24,500 bases of DNA from Chara braunii (taxonomy: Eukaryota > Streptophyta > Charophyceae > Charales > Characeae), in assembly GCA_003427395.1 (NCBI GenBank), contig BFEA01000261.1, forward strand, positions 697,026-721,525, in the 5' to 3' direction. Made by a program: the position numbers and the translations under genes. Positions 1-8,770 of the stretch are shown piece after piece (positions within the stretch are counted from its first letter, which is position 1; every line of letters starts with the position of its first letter). A model generated the notes under the pieces. It saw only the letters and a list, made by a program, of their open reading frames with translations. It did not search any database and was not told the DNA's origin.

Positions 1-28
1 CTTCTTCTTCTTCTTCTTCTTCTTCTTC
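1..28. repeat. (CTT)n microsatellite, cut by window edge
   Basis: Uninterrupted CTT trinucleotide repeat of about nine units, starting at the first base and so probably extending upstream of the window. Confidence 0.95.
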
Positions 29-224
29 AGATTGGAGACTATCCAGTTGGACAGAGATCAGGGTTGGACTTCGGTGATATGAGACTGTGGTACTTACCTG
101 ATTGGAGACTTGGAGATTGTTGAGGTTGATACTCGGCTGCATCACAGTGGGACACCGGTTACATCTGGACTCGGTTATCTCCGACATTGGTGACCTTTGG
201 TCCTCGACATTTTGATCTTGTTGT

Positions 225-480
225 ATGACATTTTGGACTACTACTTCGGAGACCTACCGGACCCTATCTTGTGACCTATCGGTGTGATCTACCTCCTACC
301 TCCTTCGTCTCTCCTCCCACCTTTCATCTGTGCATACGTGTACGGGATCTGGGTATCTTCTATGCATGACCCAGACCCCACCATCTCATGATTGTATGTG
401 TGTGGAGTGATGCCATGTAGGTTAGTCTATGTGAGTCAGTCTATGTGAGTCAGTTTCGTTATAAGACTTCCACTGCATAA
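225..480 (+). repeat. LTR-like interspersed repeat, copy 1
   Basis: This stretch matches 4860-5130 in several blocks in the same order and similar spacing: a CTTCGTCTCTCCTCCC block, a GTGTAYGG...TTCTATGYATGA block, TCATGATTGTRTG, and a terminal ATAA...ACTTCCRCTGC block. The ending resembles the R/U5 part of plant LTRs, but no coding domain, primer-binding site or TG...CA boundary is visible, so the LTR reading is inference. Copy 1 also has a local direct duplication of AGTCTATGTGAGTC around 425-452. Bases 29-224 upstream show no gene and may belong to the same element. Confidence 0.5.
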
Positions 481-654
481 AAACTCATCCTATATTGGTT
501 GATTCTTGGTTCTGCCCATACTCATTGGAGTATGTAACATAGGCTGAGCCCCTGTTTCGCATGGAAAAAATGCAAAAGTTTAACATGTTACCTGATAATC
601 TTGCTAGAAGCAACTTCATTGCCCTTGGTCTTCGTTTTGCATGATCAATATTAT

Positions 655-710
655 CTTCTTCTTCTTCTTCTTCTTCTTCTTCTTCTTCTTCTTCTTCTTC
701 TTCTTCTTCT
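655..710. repeat. (CTT)n microsatellite
   Basis: About 56 bases of CTT repeat. The poly-Leu, poly-Glu and poly-Arg frames crossing it are products of the repeat and not genes. Between 481 and 654 I see no gene. Confidence 0.95.
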
Positions 711-1487
711 CCTTTCGCCTCCTTCCCTTCCCTGCTGTCGTCCTTCTTCTCCCTGGAGGAACCTTCTCCCTTCTTTCCGTTCCCATTGTATAGTCCTTGT
801 CTCCTGGCGGGGTACTTGCCTCCCACTATGCATCCCCATCGGGGCCATACGATTGCACCAAGGGAGCCCTACCAGGAAAAGGAACTGCAATATGGGTCAC
901 CATAGCACAGAGAAGTAAAGGAGGGCACACATCAGATAGTCATCCATAATTGAAGGGCTCTCACAACAGTCAGTAATTTGACCCCATTCCACTACCTCCT
1001 ATCACGTTGACTCTCCCTACTCTGACCTAAAACCATTGACTTCGACTCACCACAGTGGTCAACTTCACTCACGCACTTCAGCTTCCGTCTCCAATGGAGT
1101 TAACCATGTGCTGCTCTGCCAGCTCACACCCTGCTCTGCCGAACATAGCTCTTATATCCTTAAACTGTAGAGAGTTGTTGAGAGCGCGGACTTCTTCGTC
1201 TACAATTCTATACGTTGACAGCGTTGACTTCTTTTTCCTCTTCTGTGTTGACAGTGGCCAACATAGCTACCATAGCCTTAAATTGGTTGTTGGCTGGCTG
1301 GTGCCCAATGTAGCTACTATAGCCACAAGCAAACCCGTATGTCTGAGAATGCTGCTACATTCAGACTTGTAGGTAGACTAATCTTGAATCTATGGTATGG
1401 TTAGATCAATGGACAGTGGATACCCAACAAGAGTTGGCCACAGCATGTGTGAATTACAGTTAAGTCTTCTTTCTTTTTCCGTGTGGA
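711..1487. other. No gene recognised
   Basis: Pyrimidine-rich sequence with short open frames only. I see no conserved domain, convincing splice sites or repeat shared with the rest of the window. Confidence 0.5.
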
Positions 1488-1546
1488 TGACTCCAGTCCA
1501 TTGGTGGGGAGCATCACCTGCTGGGAAACGGGTCCAGCGTCTCTTA
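1488..1546 (-). repeat. SINE-body-like repeat, copy 1
   Basis: On the + strand this reads ATTGGTGGGGAGCATCACC followed by TGCTGGGAAACGGGTCCAGC. It is closely matched at 7209-7268 (ATTGGTGGGGAGTGTCACC, then TGCTGGAAAACTGGTCCAGC). The second copy is preceded, in minus-strand sense, by a tRNA-like head, so a minus-strand SINE is the likely source. In this copy no clear Pol III boxes are visible, and it may be a fragment. Confidence 0.5.
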
Positions 1547-2739
1547 TACACAAGCTTGAGATGATCTCACTGGGAGCATTACCCACCTTCGCTTATGTGG
1601 CCGGTCTTGACCTATGCCGTCCAACCTCTCAGCCTTTGGGCTGCCAACTCTGGCTATGAAAAGCAAGTGTGCCTGCAAAGTAGCCACGGCTGTTGGGCTG
1701 TTGACTGAACCTACCGTATGAGGAAATGCGGTGTCCTGTCCTAGGACTGTAGCTCCCCTGATCGAATCCCTGCAAAGCCGACTATGCATTGTTATTATCC
1801 AAGAAGCGGTTTCATCTTCAGCATCTGCTTGGACACTACTGCTACTCGATGGGGGGTGGGGGAAGTAGATGGGAGGCGCAGCTACTGGCAAAATGCTCGG
1901 TCTTTGCGCTAGCCACACCCCCCACGGGTGGCCCCACCTTACTCCATGACTGCCGCCGATTAGGGCAGGGAGCAACATGCATCCCCTTAATTGTGAGAGG
2001 TAGCTATGTTATGAACTTGGTTGTTTGACAATTCGATTGCCACTCACACACAGACACACTCACACACGCCCATACATGCATGAGAGAAAGGGGAGGAAGA
2101 GACAGAGTCCACCTGCACACAGACCAGAGATAAACAGCGGAATAGCAACCATGCACAGATGGGGAGAATACACACAGTGTTCTCTCTCTCTGATAAACTC
2201 CCAACAACCAATCACAGGAAGACATTGCGAAGATCACAATTAGAAAGTAACCCAGATGATGAGCCAACTCAACACAGTTAACCCCAATTATCTCCAGAGT
2301 TCAACCCAGTATCTCGCCACTTAAGTACCACACACTCCACTCACTCCTACACTCTCAGAGTCTAGCGCTGCATAGAAACAGCCTCCCAGAGGCCAGCGCC
2401 ATACACCCAGATGCAGATCATGAACAGCGAAGTAGTCTCCAGTGCCGATGAGTCACTCTGACGATGAAGAAGGCAGCTATGGCTGCCTGGCTGCTACCGC
2501 AGCACTAGTACCCACATGTACTCAGTGAAGACCCTCCGATAGTCCTGCCAAACGCAGATATCCCCTGGGGATAGATGCGCTGAGCACAGCCCCGGCTATG
2601 GCTGTCTCAGGTAGGCCGGCTATGGCCGCTTCACGCAGCTGATGTCGCAGGTGCCGCTGTAGACATTCAGCGCTGTTAAACTTGGTTGGCCACGAACGCT
2701 GCGACGCGAAAATGGAAAGCCCAAAAGTCCTAAACCTAC
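1547..2739. other. No gene recognised; CA-rich tract
   Basis: No supported gene. A T-arm-like motif (GATCGAATCCC) sits near 1759 but lacks a matching box A upstream. Bases 2041-2067 are CA-rich. Around 2480-2660 there are several copies of TATGGCTG or TATGGCCG, the reverse complement of which also recurs near 23622-23670; the flanks do not align. Confidence 0.45.
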
Positions 2740-3306
2740 TCGGCCTGTCCTATTTCTAGATTCTACCCTAGACCTACTGGACCGAAACTGCTCTACCGGT
2801 ACCGTTTCGACTTAGGGCCTCTAGGCCCTTCCCAGCTACGGGCTCTACCCACTGTAGGCCGGAGCCGGTCTACTTTTAGAACAACATATAGGCCTCAGTG
2901 TGACCCAAAACTCTGCACGCACACACACAACAAAGCACGCTGCAAAACACAACAGGCACACACAAAAGGGTACAACCTCGCCGTTAGTCACGGCAGCAGA
3001 AATCAGCACGTCATCGCACCTCAATGCGTTAAAAAAAACACAGCAACCGCACAGACAACAAAACACCGAAAACACAAAATCACGAATCTAACCTACGACG
3101 CGACCAGACCGAGGCAAGCCCCAGGCTTCGCCCTCAGCCTAATGTACAGTCCACTGAGAATCTGCAGGTTTCATTACAGCTATGCTTGGAGGGGTCCCCT
3201 GTATAGGCTTAGGAGTAGTAATAGGTAGGCAGTGAAATGTGAAATTGAGAGAAGAATACAGCTTAGTTTTTTCTTCTGGAAAAAAAAGATGGTAATATCT
3301 TGATAC
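2740..3306. other. No gene recognised; CA-rich sequence
   Basis: Sequence rich in CTAGG/CCGG-type words (2740-2880), followed by a CA-rich stretch (2918-2970). Short open frames here are low-complexity. The 11-mer CTACTGGACCG recurs near 6281, a match expected by chance at this window size. Confidence 0.4.
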
Positions 3307-3613
3307 AAAAACTATAAATTACTTTTTTTTTTTTTTTTTTTGAATAAACAGGTCCTTATGGTCCTGGCTCCATATCCATTCTGGAAAGCGTCAGTCCGGT
3401 TCCTTATCACCGGCAAGTCAAAATTGGAATACATGGTGAACACCCTCACGCTTCCTTCCGTCTGGCCGAAGGAACCCTGACCAGCATTGATTGCTCCTTA
3501 TTAGGAGGATTGACTGTCAGCTTGCCCTACCACTTTCCCTCTCAGAGTCGAGTGTGTCTCTGTCAGATACTACGTATAAAACAAGGAAAGCGGAGAGATA
3601 TCTTTGCTATTGA

Positions 3614-3650
<37 letters not shown>

Positions 3651-3660
3651 ATAAATTACT
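3307..3660 (-). mobile_element. LINE copy A, 5'-truncated, with target-site duplication
   Basis: A 277-bp body (3342-3618) carries the same 3' end as LINE copies B, C and D: on the + strand, AACAGGTCCTTATGG, then GGCTCCATATCCATTCTGG, GCGTCAGTCCGGTTCC and CTGACCAGCATTGATT. A 17-bp direct repeat, AAAAACTATAAATTACT, flanks it (3307-3323 and 3644-3660), so both borders are defined. The poly-A tail appears as about 18 T at 3324-3341, which puts the element on the minus strand. Unusually, the opposite (5') border ends in 30 A on the + strand (3619-3648), partly shared with the duplication. No ORF part is retained. The element is only 3' UTR and could equally be a non-autonomous relative. Confidence 0.9.
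3452..3507 (-). other. Paired hairpins in LINE 3' UTR (copy A)
   Basis: Two inverted repeats. The first has stem TTCCTTC (3452-3458) with GAAGGAA (3468-3474) and a 9-base loop. The second has stem CTCCT (3494-3498) with AGGAG (3503-3507) and a 4-base loop. Both recur at the same place in copies B and D with compensating stem changes, which suggests an RNA structure in the element transcript. In many LINEs, 3'-terminal stem-loops are bound by the reverse transcriptase; that role is inferred here. Confidence 0.65.
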
Positions 3661-3907
3661 AATTAGTATCCTCATCCAGTTATTCTTATTTGTTCCTCCT
3701 GTCCTTCTAAGGAATACCCAGGAGCCTCTTGACTCCAATTTGGCAAAAATAAGCATGTCATTGTTTTCCTTTTATTTCTGCTACTTTTCCTTCATAGAGC
3801 CAAAGACCTTCAGATCTCTTTCGCAGGAGAACTTGCTTTGATTGATCCACTTCTGCCTCCAATCTTCCAGCACTTCTCTCAACTTCCTTTGATCATTCTT
3901 TATGTTT
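3661..3907. other. No gene recognised
   Basis: AT-rich, pyrimidine-rich sequence without a supported feature. It runs up to a T tract at 3909-3919 that may be the tail of the SINE-like element to its right. Confidence 0.4.
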
Positions 3908-4150
3908 CTTTTTTTTTTAACTAAGCTATATTCTTCTCTCAATTATACCTCATGCTACCTACCTTCATGTCTAAGCACAGCACCCCAAGAACCCAGGACC
4001 CTACCAAGGCTGACCAGGGGGGCCAAGCCAACTATCTCAGCTGATGAACACCAAGCACGCTGCTGGCGGCTGTGGGGGATTGAACGCATGACCTCCTGAA
4101 TGTCACTTTAATTTCTATCTCCACCACGTGCCTAGATTCCCTCCACATTT
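3908..4150 (-). mobile_element. tRNA-derived SINE-like element
   Basis: Read on the minus strand, a box A-like TAGGCACGTGGTGG (near 4119-4132) is followed about 40 bases later by a good box B core, GCGTTCAATCCCCC (near 4076-4090). This is the spacing of an internal Pol III promoter. The body continues to a T tract on the + strand (3909-3919), equal to a 3' poly-A on the element strand. Target duplications were not found. It does not look like a functional tRNA: no acceptor stem is visible. Confidence 0.5.
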
Positions 4151-4254
4151 CTGTAAATGAAATTACCTTGTTTCCCAGCGCCCGACTTCATCGGGCCTTC
4201 CATATAAGCCACAGTCCTGTTCATCTAAGTCATTCTAGCATTGTCCAGGGGAGA

Positions 4255-4384
4255 GGTCCCACTAGCAAAGAGGATTTGATTAAGCTCCTGGATCTGGATG
4301 TGTTTTATGCAGAGATGCAGAAAAGCAGTTTGATCTCGCATCCAGATTCAGGTGTTCGATCCAATCCCTTTTGCTAGTGGGACC
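4255..4384. repeat. 130-bp fold-back (hairpin) element
   Basis: Two 48-base arms (4255-4302 and 4337-4384) are reverse complements without indels around a 34-base centre. The outer 15 bases pair perfectly (GGTCCCACTAGCAAA with TTTGCTAGTGGGACC). The inner 16 pair throughout if two G-U pairs are allowed (CCTGGATCTGGATGTG with CGCATCCAGATTCAGG). The middle 16 are weaker. By eye, 39 of 48 pairs are Watson-Crick and 5 are wobble. It could be a small MITE, a fold-back transposon, or the locus of a structured or small RNA. A TGTTCGATCC box B-like word lies inside, so a tRNA-like origin is a further option. Confidence 0.75.
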
Positions 4385-4589
4385 TTGCTCCAGGTGTCTG
4401 AAGAAATTTTCTCCAGTCTATATTCAGCTGTAAGGACAAGAAAAGGGTCCTTTGACTCCTTTGTAAATTGTTGATCAGACAGATCTACACATTGTCTATC
4501 CCCGTGCTCACATTCCGAAGAAGCAGTGAGTCAAGGATTCTATCATTTTCTTTTTGATAATTCTGAATGAAATTCAATGAATGTAATCT

Positions 4590-4718
4590 GTTCGTTTGAT
4601 TGTATCTGGATTCGAACTTGTCTGTATGTGCAGCATCCTACGGGCTCCTGCACGGGCCCTTCAGGTCCGACATTTTCCTTCTCAGCCCTTAGACCACACT
4701 ACCACTTTGGCTGGGTGA
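4590..4718 (-). mobile_element. tRNA-Leu/Ser-like SINE head
   Basis: On the minus strand the sequence starts with AGTGGTAGTGTGGTCTAAGG, a box A typical of class II tRNAs. Roughly 80 bases on it has AAGTTCGAATCC, a near-consensus box B. The long interval between the boxes fits a variable arm or a degenerate insertion. Downstream on the element strand it runs into AT-rich sequence ending near a T-rich run at 4548-4556. I see no closed acceptor stem, so this is more likely a SINE head or pseudo-tRNA than a working gene. Confidence 0.5.
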
Positions 4719-4859
4719 CTTGGTGGGCCATGGCCACGTTTTGGGCCTAGGCTCATAGCCTTTGTCCCATTCTCTTTCCTTTTCCAGCATTTATTCATTT
4801 CAGGCAGTGACTATTTCGGGCCTATGTGCACCCAGGATCTGATTCGATATTTTTGAGGA

Positions 4860-5130
4860 CAGACATTGGCTGGACATTTGACGGGGAGACTTTCCTGGAC
4901 GACTTTGAGTTCTCCTCTTGTCTTCTCTCCCCTCTCCATCTTCGTCTCTCCTCCCCTCCTTTATCATCCATGGTTTCTTCCCCATGTGTATGGACAAGGA
5001 GGGATCTTTGTTCTATGTATGAGCCCCCTCCTTGCTGTGTGACATGTGTGATCATGATTGTGTGAGTCCAGTCTGGATCTGATGTGTCAGGTCATAACTT
5101 TGAGTCTTCCGCTGCGCTATATTGCATTAT
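4860..5130 (+). repeat. LTR-like interspersed repeat, copy 2
   Basis: Diverged copy of 225-480 in the same orientation. It shares the CTTCGTCTCTCCTCCC block, the GTGTATGG...TTCTATGTATGA block, TCATGATTGTGTGAGTC and the closing GAGTCTTCCGCTGC. No internal coding region lies nearby, so if it is an LTR it is a solo one. The copies differ by many indels, indicating an old family. Confidence 0.5.
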
Positions 5131-5221
5131 ACCGTTTTGTTCTGCATCCTGTTCATCACACTGGCGCTCCTTGGACTGGTGCATCGTTCATCTTCAGATG
5201 AGCATGCATCAGTATGTCAAC

Positions 5222-5270
5222 AGTTCATGGGTGTACCAACTGAGCTACGTTCGTTGGTGGATTGTATCTT
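5222..5270 (-). repeat. D-arm-like repeat, copy 1
   Basis: The + strand reads GGGTGTACCAACTGAGCTACG, so the minus strand has GTAGCTCAGTTGGTACA, a textbook tRNA D-arm/box A. It is matched at 6697-6745, and both copies continue into GTTGGTGGATT. No box B follows at the proper spacing on the minus strand, so this is a SINE fragment at most. Confidence 0.45.
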
Positions 5271-5329
5271 AAAAAAAGAAAAAGGGCGACAGCTTGAGAT
5301 ATTATCATAGAACTGACCAGACCTAGGTA

Positions 5330-5432
5330 ATTCAGAATTGTCGTATTTCACTCGTCTACTTCCAGTGGACTTCGAACTCGGGTCTGTGTTAGAAGTCCAA
5401 TAACTTCACGAAAAACAATGCCATTCAATTAC
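5330..5432 (-). mobile_element. tRNA-Arg(UCU)-like SINE head
   Basis: The minus strand contains ATTGGACTTCTAA, which matches the anticodon arm of tRNA-Arg(UCU). It is followed by GACCCGAGTTCGAAGTCC, a good T-arm/box B. The anticodon stem does not close and the D-arm is degenerate, so this is a tRNA-derived element and not a functional tRNA. The poly-A-like end is not defined. Confidence 0.5.
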
Positions 5433-5592
5433 AACTAAAATGGAAGTACTCGGAAATAGAAATAGACATAAGGAAGAAGAAGAAATAAGAATGGAAGAAG
5501 AAGAAGATGTACACCAGCAAAGCCAATGTCAAATCCCTTTCACACTCACCACCATCTCCAACCTCCTTGAACTCCCTCAACTTCTTCTTTTC

Positions 5593-5643
<51 letters not shown>
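5593..5643. repeat. (AAT)n microsatellite
   Basis: Seventeen units of AAT. Poly-Asn, poly-Ile and poly-Leu frames across it are repeat products. Confidence 0.95.
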
Positions 5644-5644
<1 letters not shown>

Positions 5645-6696
5645 GCAATGAAAGAATGAACCATAACCAATGTTCGAATCTCCTCCTTACTGCCAGCAAC
5701 TCATGAAGTCCACCATAGCCATTGCATACACCTCCCTCATACTTGGCTAAGTAGATGGCCATGGCGGACTCGGAGCCCTGCTCCGATGTTCAAAGGACCA
5801 TGTGTCCCTCCTACGATTGCCACCATGCCTAACACTACCCTGAAGTCTTCCTTGATGAAGCCAACCCCCCTTTGGGGCCTTCCAGCTGCAGTGCCAGCCA
5901 AGAAGATGAAGATGCAGACCACCATACCCAGGTAAGTACCCCCGTCACTCTCCTCCTTGCCCACCATCCTCCTCCTCCTCCTCCTCCTCCCCGAAGTCTT
6001 CCTCCTTGGTCCTCTCCACCATAGCCAAGGTGGAGGGCCAAGCCCACCTTCTTCCTCCCCAGCGCTGGTACAGCAAGTGCTCGCACCACCAGCGTGACGC
6101 CAAATTTGCACACCGCAAAATGAGGAAGAGTTCTCCACTCTTCCCGACGATAGACCGGACTTCTGCCTCCTTGGGCGGTGACTTTCCAGGCTGCTCAGCC
6201 TCCCAAGCTAAGGGACCTTCCTCCTTTCGGAGGGAAAAATCATTGCAGTCTGATATCCTTCACTGCAGGCCCTAGACTCAGACTACTGGACCGGTACCCC
6301 TAGACACTAAGCCTACCGGACTCTAAAATTCTCTTCGGCCTCTAAAGGTACTAACTTTTTGTCTTCTTCTGCCGACCTACCCGCTACTTGAGTGTTTTTC
6401 CTTCCTCGGCGTGCCTAGCCTATTCCTAGCTCCCACTGCAACCCCAAAAAGCACGGCCACAGGTAAGTACCAGGCCCGAGGGCCTCTGCAACACACAAGT
6501 ACCCTGGGGGGTCACACACACACCCAAGCAATCATACAATCAGACAGATACACGGGAACTCATCAATCATGCACACACACATACTTAGAAATCTCAGCAG
6601 AACGTCTGAATCCCTGCAAGTCAAACAACCCAGCGACAAAACTCAGAAAACAGCAGAGTTCTCAGTCCGTGACTTTGCAGGTCTGTATTTCAACAT
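5644..6696. other. No gene supported; splice-donor-like sites
   Basis: Rather GC-rich sequence with a (CCT)n run at 5967-5991. On the + strand a short frame begins at an ATG in a CACCATGCC context (about 5825) and runs to a consensus donor CAG|GTAAGT at 5929-5937. The same CAGGTAAGTACC recurs at 6460-6471. The 36-residue frame matches nothing I know. A 134-codon minus frame (5737-6138) over the same bases is equally unrecognised. I therefore do not call an exon. Confidence 0.3.
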
Positions 6697-6745
6697 TTAA
6701 GGGGTGTACCAACTGGGCTAGGCCAGTTGGTGGATTCTATGAATT
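6697..6745 (-). repeat. D-arm-like repeat, copy 2
   Basis: Partner of 5222-5270. The core CCAACTGGGCTAGGCCAGTTGG is a near-perfect palindrome (8-bp stem, 6-base loop) that on the minus strand resembles a tRNA D-arm. No box B is seen at the right distance. Confidence 0.4.
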
Positions 6746-6769
6746 TCTATGGTATGCTGATCACACATT

Positions 6770-7200
6770 CGACAAAGGGGGAAGTCCTCTGTGCGCCGAC
6801 TTTCTTTCCTTCTGAGATCTGGCCATCAGTCATCGACCAGGATTGATTGATAGAGCAGGAGCCACTGTGGTTCTCTAACCTTCCTGTGGTTGGATAGAGT
6901 TAAAATATCCCCAAGATAAGTCTTGCATCCATTCCAAAGGAGTTTGCATGTGTTTTCTTCATCTTTCTGCAATAATTGTTGCCAGCTCTTTGGAATAGTC
7001 CCTGAGTCGTTACCCTCGATTGCAGCATATTCCCAAATTGTGACCAGCCTGCAAGGACATTGTTTTTTCGAAGGTATATACCATCCCCAGTCTGCCGGGT
7101 CAAACTCATCATCCTCTACATCCTTTTTTTTCCCTTTTTTAAAAAAAGTTAACACCTTGTAAAACAGCTCGGAGTGATGGTAAGCGCATACATTCCTAGC
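6770..7200 (-). pseudogene. LINE fragment F (ORF2 C-terminal region)
   Basis: An open minus-strand frame (start of frame 7431, stop near 6826) contains FDPADWGW at about 7104. This is the counterpart of FDPAEWAW in copy B and FDPKEWIW in copy C. Near 6850 it has REPQWLLLYQSILVDD, matching the region just before the zf-RVT knuckle (RSVQWLIAYVTLPVNQW in B). After a stop, a +1 shift continues the match to about 6770, where the cysteine knuckle is lost. It is therefore a diverged, frameshifted remnant of the same general LINE type. It is too decayed to assign to the B/C/D subfamily and closer in style to E. The residues encoded from 7209 to 7431 belong to a different repeat. Confidence 0.65.
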
Positions 7201-7208
7201 TATTTTCA

Positions 7209-7400
7209 CTAGTGACTCCATTCTATTGGTGGGGAGTGTCACCTGCTGGAAAACTGGTCCAGCATCCCATGGAATGCAGCACAATAAAGATGCATGAAAA
7301 ATATAGCTGGGATCGAGATCGCCTCTTCGGTCCAATGAGGACCGCCTGATGAGTCTCACACAGCAAGCTACTCTTCGCCTGAACTGAATATTTAAGATAT
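7209..7400 (-). mobile_element. SINE-like element with body shared with 1488-1546
   Basis: On the minus strand a tRNA-like head (AGTAGCTTGCTGTGTGAGAC, near 7350-7370, then GATCTCGATCCC near 7310) is followed by a body ending in CCAGCAGGTGACACTCCCC and ACCAATAGAATGGAGTCACT. The body is shared with 1488-1546. A small hairpin, CGGTCC...GGACCG, lies in the head around 7330-7346. Pol III box matches are only partial, and I could not find flanking duplications. Confidence 0.45.
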
Positions 7401-7499
7401 GCCATCTTACTTCCCCCCCACACCATACCATTGGAGTTTCACTAAGGCTAGCTCAGAAGGAGGGCATGCCTCTGAGAAGTAATCTGGAGATCTGAGAGA

Positions 7500-8346
7500 A
7501 TCTCTTGGTTGAAGTGTAAATTAATCCAGGAAGATGAGCTGGAAGTCCTTGAGAGTAACCTCTGGCCCTTCCGCCCCTGGCCATTTCATCCTCACCCAGT
7601 CTCCCCCCTTCAGAGCCTCCCAGCCAGTCTGAGGTGAGTTTTTGAGTTGTTTGTTGTATGTCTTGTTTTTGCTGAAAACTTCGTAATTTAATTTTGATAC
7701 CAGCCCATTGTGCACAATTTCTGTGTGCACAAATTGCACGATTAATCCCCCTACTTCAATGCCTTCCAAACTTATGCCTTCTCTCACATGAACACAGCAC
7801 TTGCACCACATTGTCCATAAGACCGCCTTCGGCCGATCGAAAACAATAACTGTTGGAAATTAGGTAGGTGAAGACAGCTAAATGCTTTTAAAAGAGGGTC
7901 TTAGTGGCCTAAAAAGATGGTCCTCCAATCCCAAGGTCAATCTATCCGTGTCAGGGCCTGCCATATGCAGTCCCATCTTCTCCGTATGATCTTGGACAGT
8001 GCATAAATATATGCTCAATGGTTTCCCTAATTCGTCTACTAGGGAATGCAGCGAAGCAGGAATTGCACCAAGGAGACACTAATCCTCGTTGTCCTAAAGA
8101 TGAATGATCACTGAGCCAATCGTTAGTAGATCGCAGTGAGCAATCTGCCATTGCACAGAGGAAAATTTAGGTAGCCTTTGTTTGAGATTTTTGGACCGTT
8201 TAATATGTTTAAGCAGATTCATATTGATATTGAGATGGTGGGGCCATCGCTCCTGCAAAATGGCAGAGATATCTACCTTCGGTCAAAGCAAGCGGTACGA
8301 GGCCTTGGCAAAGAGGGCTTGTAGGGTCCGTGGTTTCCCCTTCTTA
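7500..8346 (-). pseudogene. LINE E, 3' segment (zf-RVT and C-terminus)
   Basis: This is the downstream third of an old LINE split by two later insertions. On the minus strand the segment begins near 8346 with a frame that continues the one broken at 10719. It carries PKFSSVQWQIAHCDLLTNDW and then the zf-RVT knuckle (7951-8151) with C-x2-C, EHIF and a final HC. Further on, KAVLWTMWCKCC (near 7811) matches KATLWTIWKERC of copy B. The frame ends at about 7521 with LKDFQLIFLD and a stop. Several stops and shifts separate these blocks, so it is inactive. No 3' UTR of the A-D type or poly-A is visible, so E belongs to a different subfamily or has lost its tail. Confidence 0.8.
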
Positions 8347-8480
8347 TTTTTTTTTCCCCCCAAAAAAACAGGTCCTTATGGGCCTGGCTCCTTTTCCATT
8401 CTGGGGAGCGTCAGTCCGGTTCCTATTCCCCCGGCAAGTCAAGATTGAATACAATATGATAAAAAAAACACACTCACGCT

Positions 8481-8535
8481 TCCTTCCATCTGGCTGAAGG
8501 ACCCCTGACCAGCATTGATTGCTCCCTTGGGGGAG
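8481..8535 (-). other. Paired hairpins in LINE 3' UTR (copy B)
   Basis: First stem TCCTTC (8481-8486) with GAAGGA (8496-8501). Second stem CTCCC (8522-8526) with GGGAG (8531-8535). In the second stem the innermost pair is C-G, where copy A has T-A and copy D has A-T. Confidence 0.65.
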
Positions 8536-8770
8536 GATTGACTGTCAGCTTGCCCTAACAACTTGCTCCTCTCAGGTTCCCTTCTTGGGCCTGTCAAATA
8601 GACCTATTCAAAGCAAGAGAAAGTGGTAGGAACTGCCTCCAGTCACAGATCTAAAGCTCTTTCCTCTCCCAATTCATGCCTAATACCCATGTTGCTCAGC
8701 AAAGGACAATTGTTGTCTGTGTTGGGACTGCTCCATTGGTCGTGAGGTATCTTGGTCCTCCCCTATCCCC

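Noticed and set aside
485-918. Open frames with long poly-Glu, poly-Arg or poly-Leu runs
   Set aside because: All run through the (CTT)n microsatellite in different frames; the low-complexity translation is the whole reason they are open.
4255-4384. Functional tRNA gene within the fold-back
   Set aside because: A box B-like word is present, but the arms pair end to end as one long hairpin and not a cloverleaf.
5425-5762. Poly-Ile, poly-Asn and poly-Leu open frames
   Set aside because: Products of the (AAT)n repeat at 5593-5643.
5737-6138. 134-codon minus-strand frame with hydrophobic stretches, and a + strand 36-codon frame ending at a splice donor
   Set aside because: Neither resembles a known protein; the former includes a run of Arg from the (CCT)n repeat, and the two compete for the same bases.
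2770-6295. Repeat pair around CTACTGGACCG
   Set aside because: An 11-12 base match is expected several times by chance in a window this long, and the neighbouring sequence is only vaguely similar.
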